From NCBI RefSeq assembly GCF_000144605.1, contig NC_014375.1:2819501-2883500 (forward strand): a DNA stretch of 64,000 nt, in the 5' to 3' direction. Shown here one piece after another: positions 26,914 through 36,206 of this stretch. The notes beneath the pieces are model-generated. The model did no database searches and had not been told where the DNA came from. It was given only the letters and a program-made list of their open reading frames with translations. The DNA is from Brevundimonas subvibrioides ATCC 15264 (GTDB taxonomy: Bacteria; Pseudomonadota; Alphaproteobacteria; Caulobacterales; Caulobacteraceae). The stretch's first letter is position 1; the number at the start of each line of letters is the position of its first letter. Made by a program: the position numbers and the translations under genes.

Positions 26914-27204
26914 TCAACCGGCTGCGTCCGGAAGACGAGTTCCGTCTGTGGACGTTCCCGTTTTCGGCGCTTTCGCCTTGGCGGCGGCGGCTTTCTGAAG
27001 CTCGGCGACCTCGGCGCGCAGGGCGATCACCTGGGCCTTCAACACGTCGAACTCGTCGCGCCGGACCAGATCCATCTCGGCGGCGATACGGTCGGACTGG
27101 GCGCGGAAGGCGGATTTCGCCTCTTCGCCGGCGGCCTGGGCCAGGCCCATGGCGCTGGTCGACAGCTTGGCGAACTCGTCGAGGAAGGGGTTGCGGGTCT
27201 GCAT
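26914..27204 (-). CDS. UbiK-like accessory factor (BMFP domain)
   Basis: A short protein of about 96 residues, beginning MQTRNPFLDEFAKLSTSAMGLAQ, with a C-terminal coiled coil (FDVLKAQVIALRAEVAELQ) and a charged Lys/Ala tail. This matches the BMFP/UbiK family, which supports ubiquinone synthesis in other bacteria. The start at 27204 has GGAG six bases upstream; the ATG seven codons earlier has none. Divergent from lgt by 176 nt. Confidence 0.82.
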   Translation of the reverse strand: MQTRNPFLDEFAKLSTSAMGLAQAAGEEAKSAFRAQSDRIAAEMDLVRRDEFDVLKAQVIALRAEVAELQKAAAAKAKAPKTGTSTDGTRLPDAAG

Positions 27205-27380
27205 GATCGTCTCCGGCCCGGACATGCGAGCATCGTTAAGGGAGGGTTGCCTGATATGGTGAACGAAACCTTACCCGGCCACCCCCTGCATAAGCTGAAA
27301 CGCGGCCGAAACGTGTCACGCTCGCGTGACGCATCGACCCTTGCTAAAGGGCTGCGACAGCCGTTTCAGGAGCGCCGCGC

Positions 27381-28268
27381 TTGCCCTTTCCCGAGTTCGA
27401 CCCGGTCCTGATCCAGCTGGGGCCCTTGCCGATCCGCTGGTACGCCCTGGCCTATGTCCTGGGCATCGTACTGGGCTGGGTCTATGCGGCCCGGATCCTC
27501 AAGAGCCCGCGCGTCTGGCTTCCCGGCAAGCCCCCGATCACGACGACGCAGCTGGACGATCTGGTGCTGTGGATCACCCTGGGCATCATCCTGGGCGGCC
27601 GGTTCGGCTACGCCCTGTTCTACAAGCCGGTCATGTACGCCCAGCTGTTCACCGGCGAGACGCTGGGCGAGCGGTTCGAGCTGTTCCAGCTGTGGACCGG
27701 AGGCATGTCGTTCCACGGCGGCTTCCTGGGCGTCTGCGTCGCGGTGTTCTTCTTCGCCCGCAAGCACAAGGCCAACCTGCTGAGCCTGGGCGACGCCATC
27801 GCCCCCGTGGTGCCGATCGGGCTGGCGTTCGGGCGGCTGGCCAACTTCATCAACGGCGAGCTGTGGGGCCGCACCACCGACGTGCCGTGGGCGATCCGGT
27901 TCTGCAACGCGCGGATCGAACAGCTGTACGGCTTCTGCCCCGCGGGCAACGAACCGCGTCACCCCAGCCAGCTCTACGAAGCCGGGCTGGAAGGCATCGT
28001 GCTGCTGGGCATCCTGTCGCTGGGGGTCTGGAAATGGCGGCTGCTGAGCAAGCCGGGCTACATCACCGGCCTGTTCCTGGTGGGCTACGGACTGGCACGG
28101 GCGGCGCTGGAGAATGTGCGCCAGCCGGACGTCGGACTGGACCAGCTTCCCTTCGGCCTGACCATGGGGATGATCCTGTCGGTGCCGATGATCCTGGTCG
28201 GGGCCTGGCTGATCCGGCGCGCCTGGATGCGGCCGCCGGCGGTCACCGCGGAGCCCGTCGAGGCCTGA
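27381..28268 (+). CDS. lgt: prolipoprotein diacylglyceryl transferase
   Basis: A 295-residue Lgt, the inner-membrane enzyme that adds diacylglycerol to lipoprotein cysteines, the first step of lipoprotein maturation. The signature GRLANFINGELWGR is present, along with GGMSFHGGFLG and RHPSQLYEAGLEG. About seven membrane helices are expected. The start codon is TTG with AGGAG at 27368-27372. The next gene begins 4 nt after its stop. Confidence 0.95.
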   Translation: MPFPEFDPVLIQLGPLPIRWYALAYVLGIVLGWVYAARILKSPRVWLPGKPPITTTQLDDLVLWITLGIILGGRFGYALFYKPVMYAQLFTGETLGERFELFQLWTGGMSFHGGFLGVCVAVFFFARKHKANLLSLGDAIAPVVPIGLAFGRLANFINGELWGRTTDVPWAIRFCNARIEQLYGFCPAGNEPRHPSQLYEAGLEGIVLLGILSLGVWKWRLLSKPGYITGLFLVGYGLARAALENVRQPDVGLDQLPFGLTMGMILSVPMILVGAWLIRRAWMRPPAVTAEPVEA

Positions 28269-28272
28269 TCCC

Positions 28273-29346
28273 ATGGCTTTGAAGGACCGACTGGCCCGCG
28301 AGATCGCCCTGACCGGGCCGATGACCGTGGCCGACTACGTCACCCGGTGCCTGCACGATCCGACCGACGGCTACTATGCGACGCGTCCGGCGCTGGGCGA
28401 AGGCGGCGACTTCATCACCGCGCCCCTGATCAGCCAGATGTTCGGCGAGCTGATCGGTCTGTGGGCGGTCGAGACCTGGCAGAGACTGGGGGCCCCGGAG
28501 CGGTTCCGGCTGGTCGAGGTCGGCCCCGGCGACGGCACCCTGATGGACGACGCGCTGCGGGCGGCGCGGGTGGCGCCCGGCTTCCTGGAGGCCTGCGACC
28601 TGATCCTGATCGAGCCCAGCGGGCCGTTGCGGGAGGTTCAGGCGCGGAGGCTGGCGCAGGCCGACGTCTCGCCACGCTGGGTCCGGTCGCTGGGACAGAT
28701 CGATACCGACGCCCCCGTCATCCTGATCGCCAACGAGGTGCTGGACTGTCTGCCTGCGCGTCAGTTCGTACGGACGGAGGGTGGATGGGCCGAGCGACGG
28801 GTCGGGGTGACCGACGGCGGCGACCTGACCTTCGGGCTGGTCGGCATCACCGGCGGGTTCGAACGGCCCGGGTTCGAGGTGGAGCCGGGCCAGGTGATCG
28901 AGGCGTCGGAGCAGCAGGCGGCGTTCGGACGCGATCTGGCGGCGATGCTGGCCGAGGCGTCGGGCGCTGCCCTTCTGATCGACTACGGACGGGACCGGCC
29001 GGGCGTGGGCGACACGCTGCAGGCGTTGCGGCGCCATGCGAAGGTCGATGTCCTGGCCACCCCGGGCGAGGCGGACGTGACCCAGTGGGCCGACTTCCCG
29101 GCCGTGCTGGAGGCGGCGGTCCGGGCGGGCGCGGACGTCACCGGCTGCGTCGGACAGGGCGACTTCCTGCGACGGCTGGGGATCGAGGCGCGGGCCGAGC
29201 GGTTGAGGACGGGACGGCCGGAGGCGGCCCCGGTGATCGGGCGGCAACTGGCCCGGCTGACGGGCCCCGACCAGATGGGCGCGCTGTTCAAGGCGGCGGC
29301 GATCTTCTCGCCCCGCAGCCTGAGTGTTCCGGGATTCGAGACATGA
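28273..29346 (+). CDS. NDUFAF7/MidA-type SAM-dependent methyltransferase
   Basis: A 357-residue class I methyltransferase of the family that includes mitochondrial NDUFAF7, which methylates an arginine of a complex I subunit. Features are YYATRPALGEGGDFITAPLISQ-type start residues (near 35-55), the SAM loop LVEVGPGDGTLMDD, ANEVLDCLPARQF and LLIDYGRDRPG. The bacterial substrate could be NuoD, by analogy. It lies between lgt and pgeF in a co-directional run, with ATGA overlap into pgeF. Confidence 0.9.
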   Translation: MALKDRLAREIALTGPMTVADYVTRCLHDPTDGYYATRPALGEGGDFITAPLISQMFGELIGLWAVETWQRLGAPERFRLVEVGPGDGTLMDDALRAARVAPGFLEACDLILIEPSGPLREVQARRLAQADVSPRWVRSLGQIDTDAPVILIANEVLDCLPARQFVRTEGGWAERRVGVTDGGDLTFGLVGITGGFERPGFEVEPGQVIEASEQQAAFGRDLAAMLAEASGAALLIDYGRDRPGVGDTLQALRRHAKVDVLATPGEADVTQWADFPAVLEAAVRAGADVTGCVGQGDFLRRLGIEARAERLRTGRPEAAPVIGRQLARLTGPDQMGALFKAAAIFSPRSLSVPGFET

Positions 29347-30116
29347 GCGTGCCTGAGCCGATCACCCATCCGCTGCTGACACAGGCCGGCCTCCGGCACG
29401 GCTTCTTCACGCGACAGGGCGGGGTCTCCACCGGCCTTTACGAGGGGCTGAACACCGGGCTGGGGTCGGCGGACGATCCGTCAGCGGTGGCCGAGAACCG
29501 CCGACGGGTGGCCGACGCCATGGGCGGTGGACCGGACGACCTGGCCGGCTGCTACCAGATCCATTCGGCGATCACGCGCGTCGCCGACGGCCCCTGGCGC
29601 GGCGACCGGCCGGAAGGCGATGCGGTGGTATCGGTCACGCCCGGCGTGATCTGCGCGGTGCTGACGGCCGACTGCGCGCCGGTGCTGCTGGCGGATCCCG
29701 AGGCGCGCGTCGTGGGCGCGGTCCATGCGGGGTGGAAGGGGGCGCTGGGGGGCGTGGTCCATTCGGCCGTCACCGCCATGGAAGCCCTGGGCGCCCGGCC
29801 CGACCGGATCATCGCCGTGGTCGGCCCCTGCATCGCCCAGGCGTCCTATGAGGTCGGGGCCGACTTCCAGGACCGGTTCGAGCATCACGACCCGGGCGCG
29901 GGCCGGTTCTTCGCGGACGGCGTGACCGGGGACCGCCGGATGTTCGACCTGCCCGGCTATGTGGTGTGGCGGCTGGAGCAGGCCGGCGTCGGCGAGGCGG
30001 CCTGGACCGGCCATGACACCTGCGCGGACGAGGCGGTCTTCTATTCCAACCGTCGGGCCTTCCAGCGGGGCGAGCCAGACTTCGGTCGGCTGATGTCGAC
30101 GATCACGCTGGGCTGA
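29343..30116 (+). CDS. pgeF: peptidoglycan editing factor PgeF (YfiH family)
   Basis: A 257-residue protein of the multicopper polyphenol oxidase-like/YfiH family, which removes wrongly built muropeptide precursors (PgeF in E. coli). Conserved segments are HGFFTRQGGVSTGLYEGLN, the ADCAPVLL loop with the active-site Cys, VGAVHAGWKGALGGV with the His, and GPCIAQASYEVG. The ATG overlaps the methyltransferase stop by 4 nt. Confidence 0.93.
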   Translation: MSVPEPITHPLLTQAGLRHGFFTRQGGVSTGLYEGLNTGLGSADDPSAVAENRRRVADAMGGGPDDLAGCYQIHSAITRVADGPWRGDRPEGDAVVSVTPGVICAVLTADCAPVLLADPEARVVGAVHAGWKGALGGVVHSAVTAMEALGARPDRIIAVVGPCIAQASYEVGADFQDRFEHHDPGAGRFFADGVTGDRRMFDLPGYVVWRLEQAGVGEAAWTGHDTCADEAVFYSNRRAFQRGEPDFGRLMSTITLG

Positions 30117-30293
30117 GGGGCACGCGCGGTGCCTGGCGGTCAGGGTATCTAGAACTCGAGCCCCGTGGCCGCGGGGCACCGCCCTGTGCAGATCGACACC
30201 AAGGATGTGCACCTCATCATGCGCCCACGTTCATCGGCGGGTGGGGGTCAAGGTGGGCTTCCGGCCGCCGGAAGCAATCGATACAGAAAAACG

Positions 30294-31478
30294 GTGTCAG
30301 CGATTGATCATGCCCACACCATCGACGACCTCCGACTTAGAGCCCGCCGTCGCCTGCCGCGTCCGATCTTTGATTATCTGGATGGCGGGGCAGATGAGGA
30401 ATGGTCTCTCGGACGCAACGTCACGGCCTTCTCAGACTACGAGATCGTGCCCGACGTCCTGACGGACGTCTCCTCGATCCGGACGGCGACGACCGTCTTC
30501 GGCCAGCCGGCCGCCTGGCCGCTGATGCTGTCCGCGACCGGCCTCACCCGGATGTTTCACGGTGCCGCGGAGCCGGCCGTCGCCCGCGCCGCGGCGGCCC
30601 AGGGCCTTCCCTACTGCCTGTCCACCATGGGCACGACGCGGCTGGAGGATCTGGCGGCCACGGTCCCCGTCCCGATGCTGTTCCAGGTCTATGTGTTCAA
30701 GGATCGCGGGCTCACGCGCGAGTTCGTCTCGCGGTGCCGCGAGGCCGGATACGCCGGCCTGTGTCTGACGGTCGACACCCCCGTCGCGGGCAACCGGCTG
30801 CGCGATCGCCGAAGCGGTCTGTCCCTGCCGCCCCGGCTGACGGCACGATCCCTGCTGGACTTCGCCCTGCATCCCGGCTGGTCGATCCCGGCGCTGACCG
30901 GAGACCGGTTCGACCTGGCCAATGTCAGTCACAGGACCGATGCCCTGGCGACCAACCCGATGAGCCTGTTCGATTTCATTGGCCGCCAGTTCGACCCCGG
31001 CCTGACCTGGCGCGACGTCGAGTGGCTCGCCTCCGAATGGAACGGACCCCTGGCGATCAAGGGGCTGATGACGCCGGAGGACGCCACCCGCGCCATCGGT
31101 TCGGGCGCGAGCGGCGTGATCCTCTCGAACCACGGCGGACGTCAGCTGGATGGCGCGCCCGCGCCCATCGATCAGGTCGCCGCCGTGCGGGATGCCCTGG
31201 GCGACGGGCCCGACGTCATCTGCGACGGGGGCGTCCGCCGCGGCTCGGACATCGTCAAGGCCGTGGCGCTGGGTGCGACCGCCTGTTCCATCGGCCGGCC
31301 CTATCTGTACGGGCTGGCGGCCGCCGGGGAGGCCGGCGTCGCCCGGGCCCTCGCGATCCTGCGCGACGAGTTCGAACGCACGCTGGCCCTGGCGGGCGTC
31401 CCGGCCATCCAGTCCCTGTCGCGACGCCACATCCGGCACAGGCCGCAGGTCGGCGCGCGGCTGCGGATCGGTCAATGA
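30294..31478 (+). CDS. FMN-dependent alpha-hydroxy-acid oxidase/dehydrogenase (LldD-like)
   Basis: A 394-residue member of the lactate dehydrogenase/glycolate oxidase family, which oxidises L-2-hydroxy acids to 2-oxo acids with FMN. The family pattern is complete: RRLPRPIFDYLDGGADEE, MLSATGLTRMFH, FQVYVFKDRG, LCLTVDTPVAGNR, LAIKGLMTPEDA, the active-site SNHGGRQLDGAP with its His and Arg, and DGGVRRGSDIVKA plus IGRPYLYG for FMN phosphate. A GTG start was chosen because it gives the usual N terminus; its Shine-Dalgarno is weak. It opens the accessory catabolic block. The substrate may be L-lactate or another hydroxy acid. Confidence 0.88.
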   Translation: MSAIDHAHTIDDLRLRARRRLPRPIFDYLDGGADEEWSLGRNVTAFSDYEIVPDVLTDVSSIRTATTVFGQPAAWPLMLSATGLTRMFHGAAEPAVARAAAAQGLPYCLSTMGTTRLEDLAATVPVPMLFQVYVFKDRGLTREFVSRCREAGYAGLCLTVDTPVAGNRLRDRRSGLSLPPRLTARSLLDFALHPGWSIPALTGDRFDLANVSHRTDALATNPMSLFDFIGRQFDPGLTWRDVEWLASEWNGPLAIKGLMTPEDATRAIGSGASGVILSNHGGRQLDGAPAPIDQVAAVRDALGDGPDVICDGGVRRGSDIVKAVALGATACSIGRPYLYGLAAAGEAGVARALAILRDEFERTLALAGVPAIQSLSRRHIRHRPQVGARLRIGQ

Positions 31479-31496
31479 AAACGGCCTGTCAGCAAA

Positions 31497-31523
31497 TCGG
31501 ACCGTCTTCGGGATGCGGTCCGA
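31497..31523. repeat. inverted repeat between hydroxy-acid oxidase and esterase genes
   Basis: TCGGACCG and CGGTCCGA form a perfect 8-bp inverted repeat around an 11-nt loop in the 64-nt gap. There is no T-run after it. It may be an RNA hairpin or an operator; I cannot tell which. Confidence 0.4.
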
Positions 31524-31542
31524 CCGGTCCAAGGTAGGCCCC

Positions 31543-33048
31543 ATGTCGACTGTCTCCGATGCCGTCATGGCGAAAACCTCCTGTGGCCCGGTGCGGGGTC
31601 GAGAGTCAGAGGGTGTCGCGCGATACCTGGGCATTCCCTATGCCGCCGCGCCGGTTGGCGACCTGAGGTTCGTCGCGCCACAGCCGCACGCCCCCTGGGA
31701 CCAACCCCGGGACGCGACCGCGTTCGGCCCGACGGCACCCTATCAGCTGCGGGATTTTCCCACCCTGGACCTGACGCCGCTGGTCGGATCCGGATGGGTG
31801 AAGGGGGACGACTACCTCAACCTGAACATCTGGACGCCCGCAGGATCGGATGCGGCCGGCCTGCCGGTCATGGTCTTCATCCATGGCGGGGCCTGGGTCG
31901 GCGGCACGGCATCGGCGCCCACACAGGACGGCACGAGCTTCGCCCGGAACGGCGTCGTCTGCGTGACGATCAACTACCGTCTGGGGATCGAGGGCTTCCT
32001 GCCCATTCCCGGCGTGCCCACCAATCTGGGTCTGCGCGACATGATCGCAGCGCTCGGGTGGGTGCGCGACAATATCGCCGGGTTCGGCGGCGACCCCGCC
32101 AATGTGACGGTCTTCGGCGAGTCGGCGGGCGCCATGTCGATCGGCGACCTGGTGGTCTCGCCCCTGGCGAAAGGCCTGTTCCGTCGCGCGATCCTGCAGA
32201 GCGGCCATGGCTCGATGGTCCGGTCGGTCCGGACGATGCGAAAGGTCGTGGACCGGCTGGCGAAGGTGCTCGGCGTGTCGGCCGACGTGGCCGGCTTTCG
32301 GTCAGCCAGCATCCAGGCGGGACTCGACGCCCAGGATGTCGTCCAGGCCCCGACCTCGGGCCTGGACATGCGCGGCGAGAACGGTCGCGACCCGGCCTAT
32401 GGCCTCAGCAAATTCCTGCCGGTCCATGGCGACGACGTGATCCCGGTTCCACCCCTGCAGGCCCTGGCGAAAGGCGCGGGGGCCGAGATCGATGTGCTGA
32501 TCGGGACGAACGCCGAGGAGATGAACCTGTATTTCGTCCCCACGGGGGTGAAGGCGAAGCTCGGGCGCCTGCTGGCCTGGTTCCTGCTCAGCCGGACCGA
32601 GCGGGGCGCGCTGGGCATTCTGAACCGCTATGGACTGGGCCAGCGTGGCGTTCCGGGCGGCGCGACCCTGACCCGGGCCCTGACCGACCTGGTCTTCCGC
32701 TGGCCGGCACGGGCCTATGCCCAGGCGCACCAGGGCCGGACTCATTTCTACGAGATGGACTGGCGCTCGCCCGCTCTGGGCGGAGAGCTCGGGGCCTGCC
32801 ACGCCGTGGATGTGCCGTTCGTGTTCAACACCCTGGCGACCGCCACGGGACCGATCGGCGTGCTGGGCCAGACACCGCCGCCCCAGGCCCTGGCCGACAG
32901 CATCCAGAAGGTCTGGATCGACTTCGCGCGCGACGGCTCGGCCCCCTGGCCCGAATACGAGGCCGGGACCCGGCAGGTCTACCAGCTGGCCAAGGGCCGC
33001 GCCGAGCCGGATACGGACTTTCCGATCGCCGCGACCTGGCGCGAATGA
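31543..33048 (+). CDS. type B carboxylesterase
   Basis: A 501-residue carboxylesterase/lipase of the cholinesterase fold. It has the oxyanion loop FIHGGAWVGG near 113-121, the nucleophile S194 in FGESAGAMS, the acid in GTNAEEMN and the histidine in GACHAVDVPFVF. It hydrolyses a carboxyl ester of unknown acid and alcohol. No signal peptide is visible, so it should act in the cytoplasm on an imported substrate. A further ATG at 31513 is possible. The stop overlaps the ROK kinase gene by 4 nt. Confidence 0.9.
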   Translation: MSTVSDAVMAKTSCGPVRGRESEGVARYLGIPYAAAPVGDLRFVAPQPHAPWDQPRDATAFGPTAPYQLRDFPTLDLTPLVGSGWVKGDDYLNLNIWTPAGSDAAGLPVMVFIHGGAWVGGTASAPTQDGTSFARNGVVCVTINYRLGIEGFLPIPGVPTNLGLRDMIAALGWVRDNIAGFGGDPANVTVFGESAGAMSIGDLVVSPLAKGLFRRAILQSGHGSMVRSVRTMRKVVDRLAKVLGVSADVAGFRSASIQAGLDAQDVVQAPTSGLDMRGENGRDPAYGLSKFLPVHGDDVIPVPPLQALAKGAGAEIDVLIGTNAEEMNLYFVPTGVKAKLGRLLAWFLLSRTERGALGILNRYGLGQRGVPGGATLTRALTDLVFRWPARAYAQAHQGRTHFYEMDWRSPALGGELGACHAVDVPFVFNTLATATGPIGVLGQTPPPQALADSIQKVWIDFARDGSAPWPEYEAGTRQVYQLAKGRAEPDTDFPIAATWRE

Positions 33049-33965
33049 GCGCTCCGGCCAGCGCCGCGCCTCTCAAGGTCGGCATCGAACTGGGCGGCAC
33101 GAAATGCCTGATGATGCTGGGCACGGGTCCCGACGACATCCGCGCCCAGGCCCGGATCGAGACCACGGGTCCTCATCCGACGCTGGACGCCATCGACGAT
33201 CTGCTGCGCCAGTGGCGGGACCGGCACGGCTTCGAGGCCGTCGGCGTCGCCAGTTTCGGGCCGCTGGATCTGGACCCGCGCTCGCCCACCCACGGCTGCG
33301 TCGTCAGCACGCCCAAGCCCGGCTGGAGCGGGTTCGACATCCTGCGACGCCTGCGCTGCTGGGCGGTCCCGGTCGGGTTCGACACCGACGTCAACGGCGT
33401 CGCCCTGGCCGAGGCGCGCTGGGGCGCGGCCCGGGGACTGGACTCGTTCGCCTATGTCACCGTGGGGACCGGCATCGGCGTGGGCTCGATCGTCGACGGA
33501 CGGCCGGTGCGCGGCCTGGGCCATTCCGAAGCCGGGCACCTGCGCATCCCGAGACCGCCCGGATCGTCCTTCGCCGGGACCTGCCCCTATCACGGCGACT
33601 GCGTCGAAGGCCTGGCGTCCGGCCCGGCCGTCCTGGCCCACGCGGGCCTGCCCGCCGAGCAGCTGTCACGCACCGACCCGGCCTGGGATACGGTCGTCGG
33701 TGCTCTGGCGGCGCTGTTCCACAACCTGGTGCTGACCACCGCGCCCGAGCGCATTCTTCTGGGCGGCGGTCTGGGGATGGGCCGGCCCCATCTTCTGCCG
33801 CGCCTCCGGAGCGCGCTGCTGGCGAGCCTCAACGGCTATGGCGTGGCCGACCGGATCGCTGCGGGCATCGACGACTTCATCGTCCCGCCGGGCCTGGGTC
33901 ATCGGGCGGGGCCTCTCGGTGCGCTGGCGCTGGCGATCGACGCCCGCGACGCGGCATCGCGCTAA
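33045..33965 (+). CDS. ROK-family sugar kinase (fructokinase-like)
   Basis: A 306-residue ROK kinase. The nucleotide loop VGIELGGTKC begins at residue 12, the catalytic Asp is in FDTDVNGVALAE, and the zinc and ROK signature is GHSEAGHLRIPR followed by CPYHGDCVEGLASGPA, the form seen in ROK fructokinases. It likely phosphorylates fructose or a related hexose. Together with the mannitol dehydrogenase-family gene at 40557 it would connect a polyol to fructose 6-phosphate. ATGA overlap with the esterase gene. Confidence 0.9.
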   Translation: MSAPASAAPLKVGIELGGTKCLMMLGTGPDDIRAQARIETTGPHPTLDAIDDLLRQWRDRHGFEAVGVASFGPLDLDPRSPTHGCVVSTPKPGWSGFDILRRLRCWAVPVGFDTDVNGVALAEARWGAARGLDSFAYVTVGTGIGVGSIVDGRPVRGLGHSEAGHLRIPRPPGSSFAGTCPYHGDCVEGLASGPAVLAHAGLPAEQLSRTDPAWDTVVGALAALFHNLVLTTAPERILLGGGLGMGRPHLLPRLRSALLASLNGYGVADRIAAGIDDFIVPPGLGHRAGPLGALALAIDARDAASR

Positions 33966-33993
33966 GTCTGACTGCGGATCGGCACACTCGCCA

Positions 33994-34008
33994 ACCTTTC
34001 AGATAGGT
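33994..34008. promoter_or_regulatory. palindromic operator upstream of TonB receptor
   Basis: ACCTTTCAGATAGGT is a partial palindrome 69 nt upstream of the receptor ATG. It differs by one base from the copy at 37649-37663 upstream of the regulator operon. The likely binder is the FadR-type or AraC regulator encoded at 37.7-39.3 kb; this is inferred. Confidence 0.6.
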
Positions 34009-34076
34009 CGAGAGGGGCGCACCGTTGCCTTAACGACCGGAGCAGATCCGGCGATATCAGGGCGGAGACAACCACG

Positions 34077-36185
34077 ATGCGCTTCATCACCATTCTTGCG
34101 GCCGGCGTCGGCCTGGCGGCCATGTCCAGCGGCATTGCCTCGGCACAGACGGCCACCCAGGCCCCTGCGACGGCCACCGATCCCGCGTCGTCGGTCGACG
34201 ACATCATCGTCACGGCGCGGAAACGTTCCGAGCGCCTGATCGACGTGCCCGTCGCCGTCACCGCCGTCACGGCCGAGACGCTGGAAAGCCGCCAGTTCAC
34301 CTCGATCCGGGACATCGCCGCGATCACGCCCGGCCTGAACATCAACTCCGACGCCGCCGGCCGCGCCTTCATCTCGATCCGGGGCATCGGCACGACGCTT
34401 CTGGACACGGTCCAGCCCGGCGTCGGCATCTTCGTGGACGGCGTCTACCAGCAGAACACGTCCTATCTGAACAGCCCGACTTTGGCCGTCGAACAGATCG
34501 AGGTCCTGCGCGGGCCGCAGTCGACCCTGTTCGGCCAGAACACCCTGGGCGGGGCCATCAACGTCACGACCAAACAGCCGTCCGACGAGCTGGAAGGCAA
34601 GCTGACGGCGACCTACGCCAGGCCGGACAACTACTACATCGTCGGGGCCACCGTGGCCGGGCCGATCGTGCCCGGCGTTCTGGCCGGTCGTCTGTCGCTG
34701 GGCACCCAGAGCCGCGACGGCTTCATCGACAACAGCCTGCTGAACTTCGACGACGCGAACCGGCTGGAGCAGAACACCATCCGCGGCGCGCTTCGGTGGC
34801 AGGCCGGACCCGCGGTCATCAACCTGAACGCCTACTATGACGAAGTGAACGGCACCAATCCGCTGTACGCCGTCACCACGGGGCCGACCGTCTATGTCGA
34901 CGACGCCCAGACGAACTTCCGCAGCATCGCCAACTACGAGTACAGCGGCGTCAACGGCCGCGTGCAGATGCCGTTGAACGCGCAGCACGACCTGACCGTC
35001 ATCGCCTCCTCCGACAAGCGGGACTCGGACAGCGACAGCGACGGCGATTTCCAGCCGATCAACCTGTTCCGCTCGACCGGCGAGAGCACTCTGGAGACAA
35101 AGAGCGTCGAGGCCCGCATCGACAGCCGCTGGAGCGACGACATCACCTCGGTGTTCGGTGTGTTCAAGTCGAACCAGACCCAGGACCAGATCTCGGCGAC
35201 CCTGGTGGTGCCGGCCAACCTGACCGTCCCGGCCTTCGCCAACTCCGACGCGGACATCTGGGCCGTGTTCGGCACCGCCTTCTGGAACATCCAGCCCGAC
35301 CTCGAGCTGACCGTCGGCCTGCGCTACGATCACCAGCAGATCGACTTCCAGAGCGCGCGGAACTCCACCTACGAAGCCGACGAGGTCCAGCCGCGGATCG
35401 CGCTGCGCAAGCGCCTCGACGACAACCACATGATCTACGCCTCGATCGCGCGCGGCTTCCGCGGCGGCGGCACCAACGGCCCGGGCGCGCCGAACCTGAC
35501 CTATGACGGCGACTCGGTCTGGACCTACGAGGTCGGGACCAAGCTCAGCACGGACGACCGCCGGGTCTCGCTGCAGGGTGCCGTCTTCTACAACGACTAC
35601 AAGGACATCATCGCCGCCAACAGCCTGGCGCCCTCGACCACCGGGGCCGGTATCGTCGGCATCAACCTGAACACCGGCGACGCGCGGTCCTACGGCGTGG
35701 AGGCCGAGGTTACCGCCCAGCTGTCCGACGCCTGGACGATCCGGGCCAGCGGCCTGCTGCAGAACGCGCGGATCACGGACGATACGCGCTATCGGCAGAC
35801 GACGGGGCGCCTGCTGCCGACCGATCGCATCCCGTTCCAGCCGGACTGGACCCTGAGCCTCCAGAGCGATTACGTCGTTCCGCTCGGCCGGGGGGACCTG
35901 ACCTTCTCGGGCGGTATCGTCGGGAAGGGCGACCGGATCGGCGCGGGTCTGTCGAGCACCTTCGCGCCGGAGCTGGACAGCTATTTCCTGGCGAACGCGA
36001 CGATCTCGTACCGCGTCGAGGGCCTGGAGTTCGCCGTCTTCTCGAACAACCTGTTCGACGAGGAATTCTACGAATCCTACATCGACAGTTCGACCCTGAC
36101 CGCTGCCGGCCTGCCGGCACTGGGCAACCTGGGTCAGATCGGCGACGGTCGGCGCGTCGGTGTGCGCGTAGGGTACAGTTTCTAG
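34077..36185 (+). CDS. TonB-dependent outer-membrane receptor
   Basis: A 702-residue receptor with a signal peptide (MRFITILAAGVGLAAMSSG, cleavage after ASA), a TonB box-like DDIIVTARKR, a plug domain (PVAVTAVTAETLES, SIRGIGTTLLD, VEQIEVLRGPQSTLFGQN, GGAINVTTK) and a 22-strand-type barrel that ends in a terminal aromatic (VGVRVGYSF). It belongs to the iron-siderophore-like group by length, but the neighbours are sugar and hydroxy-acid genes, so the ligand may be an organic substrate. A shared operator is found 69 nt upstream. Confidence 0.92.
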   Translation: MRFITILAAGVGLAAMSSGIASAQTATQAPATATDPASSVDDIIVTARKRSERLIDVPVAVTAVTAETLESRQFTSIRDIAAITPGLNINSDAAGRAFISIRGIGTTLLDTVQPGVGIFVDGVYQQNTSYLNSPTLAVEQIEVLRGPQSTLFGQNTLGGAINVTTKQPSDELEGKLTATYARPDNYYIVGATVAGPIVPGVLAGRLSLGTQSRDGFIDNSLLNFDDANRLEQNTIRGALRWQAGPAVINLNAYYDEVNGTNPLYAVTTGPTVYVDDAQTNFRSIANYEYSGVNGRVQMPLNAQHDLTVIASSDKRDSDSDSDGDFQPINLFRSTGESTLETKSVEARIDSRWSDDITSVFGVFKSNQTQDQISATLVVPANLTVPAFANSDADIWAVFGTAFWNIQPDLELTVGLRYDHQQIDFQSARNSTYEADEVQPRIALRKRLDDNHMIYASIARGFRGGGTNGPGAPNLTYDGDSVWTYEVGTKLSTDDRRVSLQGAVFYNDYKDIIAANSLAPSTTGAGIVGINLNTGDARSYGVEAEVTAQLSDAWTIRASGLLQNARITDDTRYRQTTGRLLPTDRIPFQPDWTLSLQSDYVVPLGRGDLTFSGGIVGKGDRIGAGLSSTFAPELDSYFLANATISYRVEGLEFAVFSNNLFDEEFYESYIDSSTLTAAGLPALGNLGQIGDGRRVGVRVGYSF

Positions 36186-36206
36186 ATCAGTCTGCTTGGA
36201 ACGATA

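Noticed and set aside
30160..30177. Terminator after pgeF
   Set aside because: GCCCCG and CGGGGC can pair, but there is no T-run and such GC-rich stems are frequent by chance in this genome; the 177-nt gap to the next gene shows nothing firmer.
34077..36185. Siderophore receptor
   Set aside because: Receptor length fits, but no iron-uptake or Fur-box evidence is nearby, and its operator is shared with sugar and hydroxy-acid genes.
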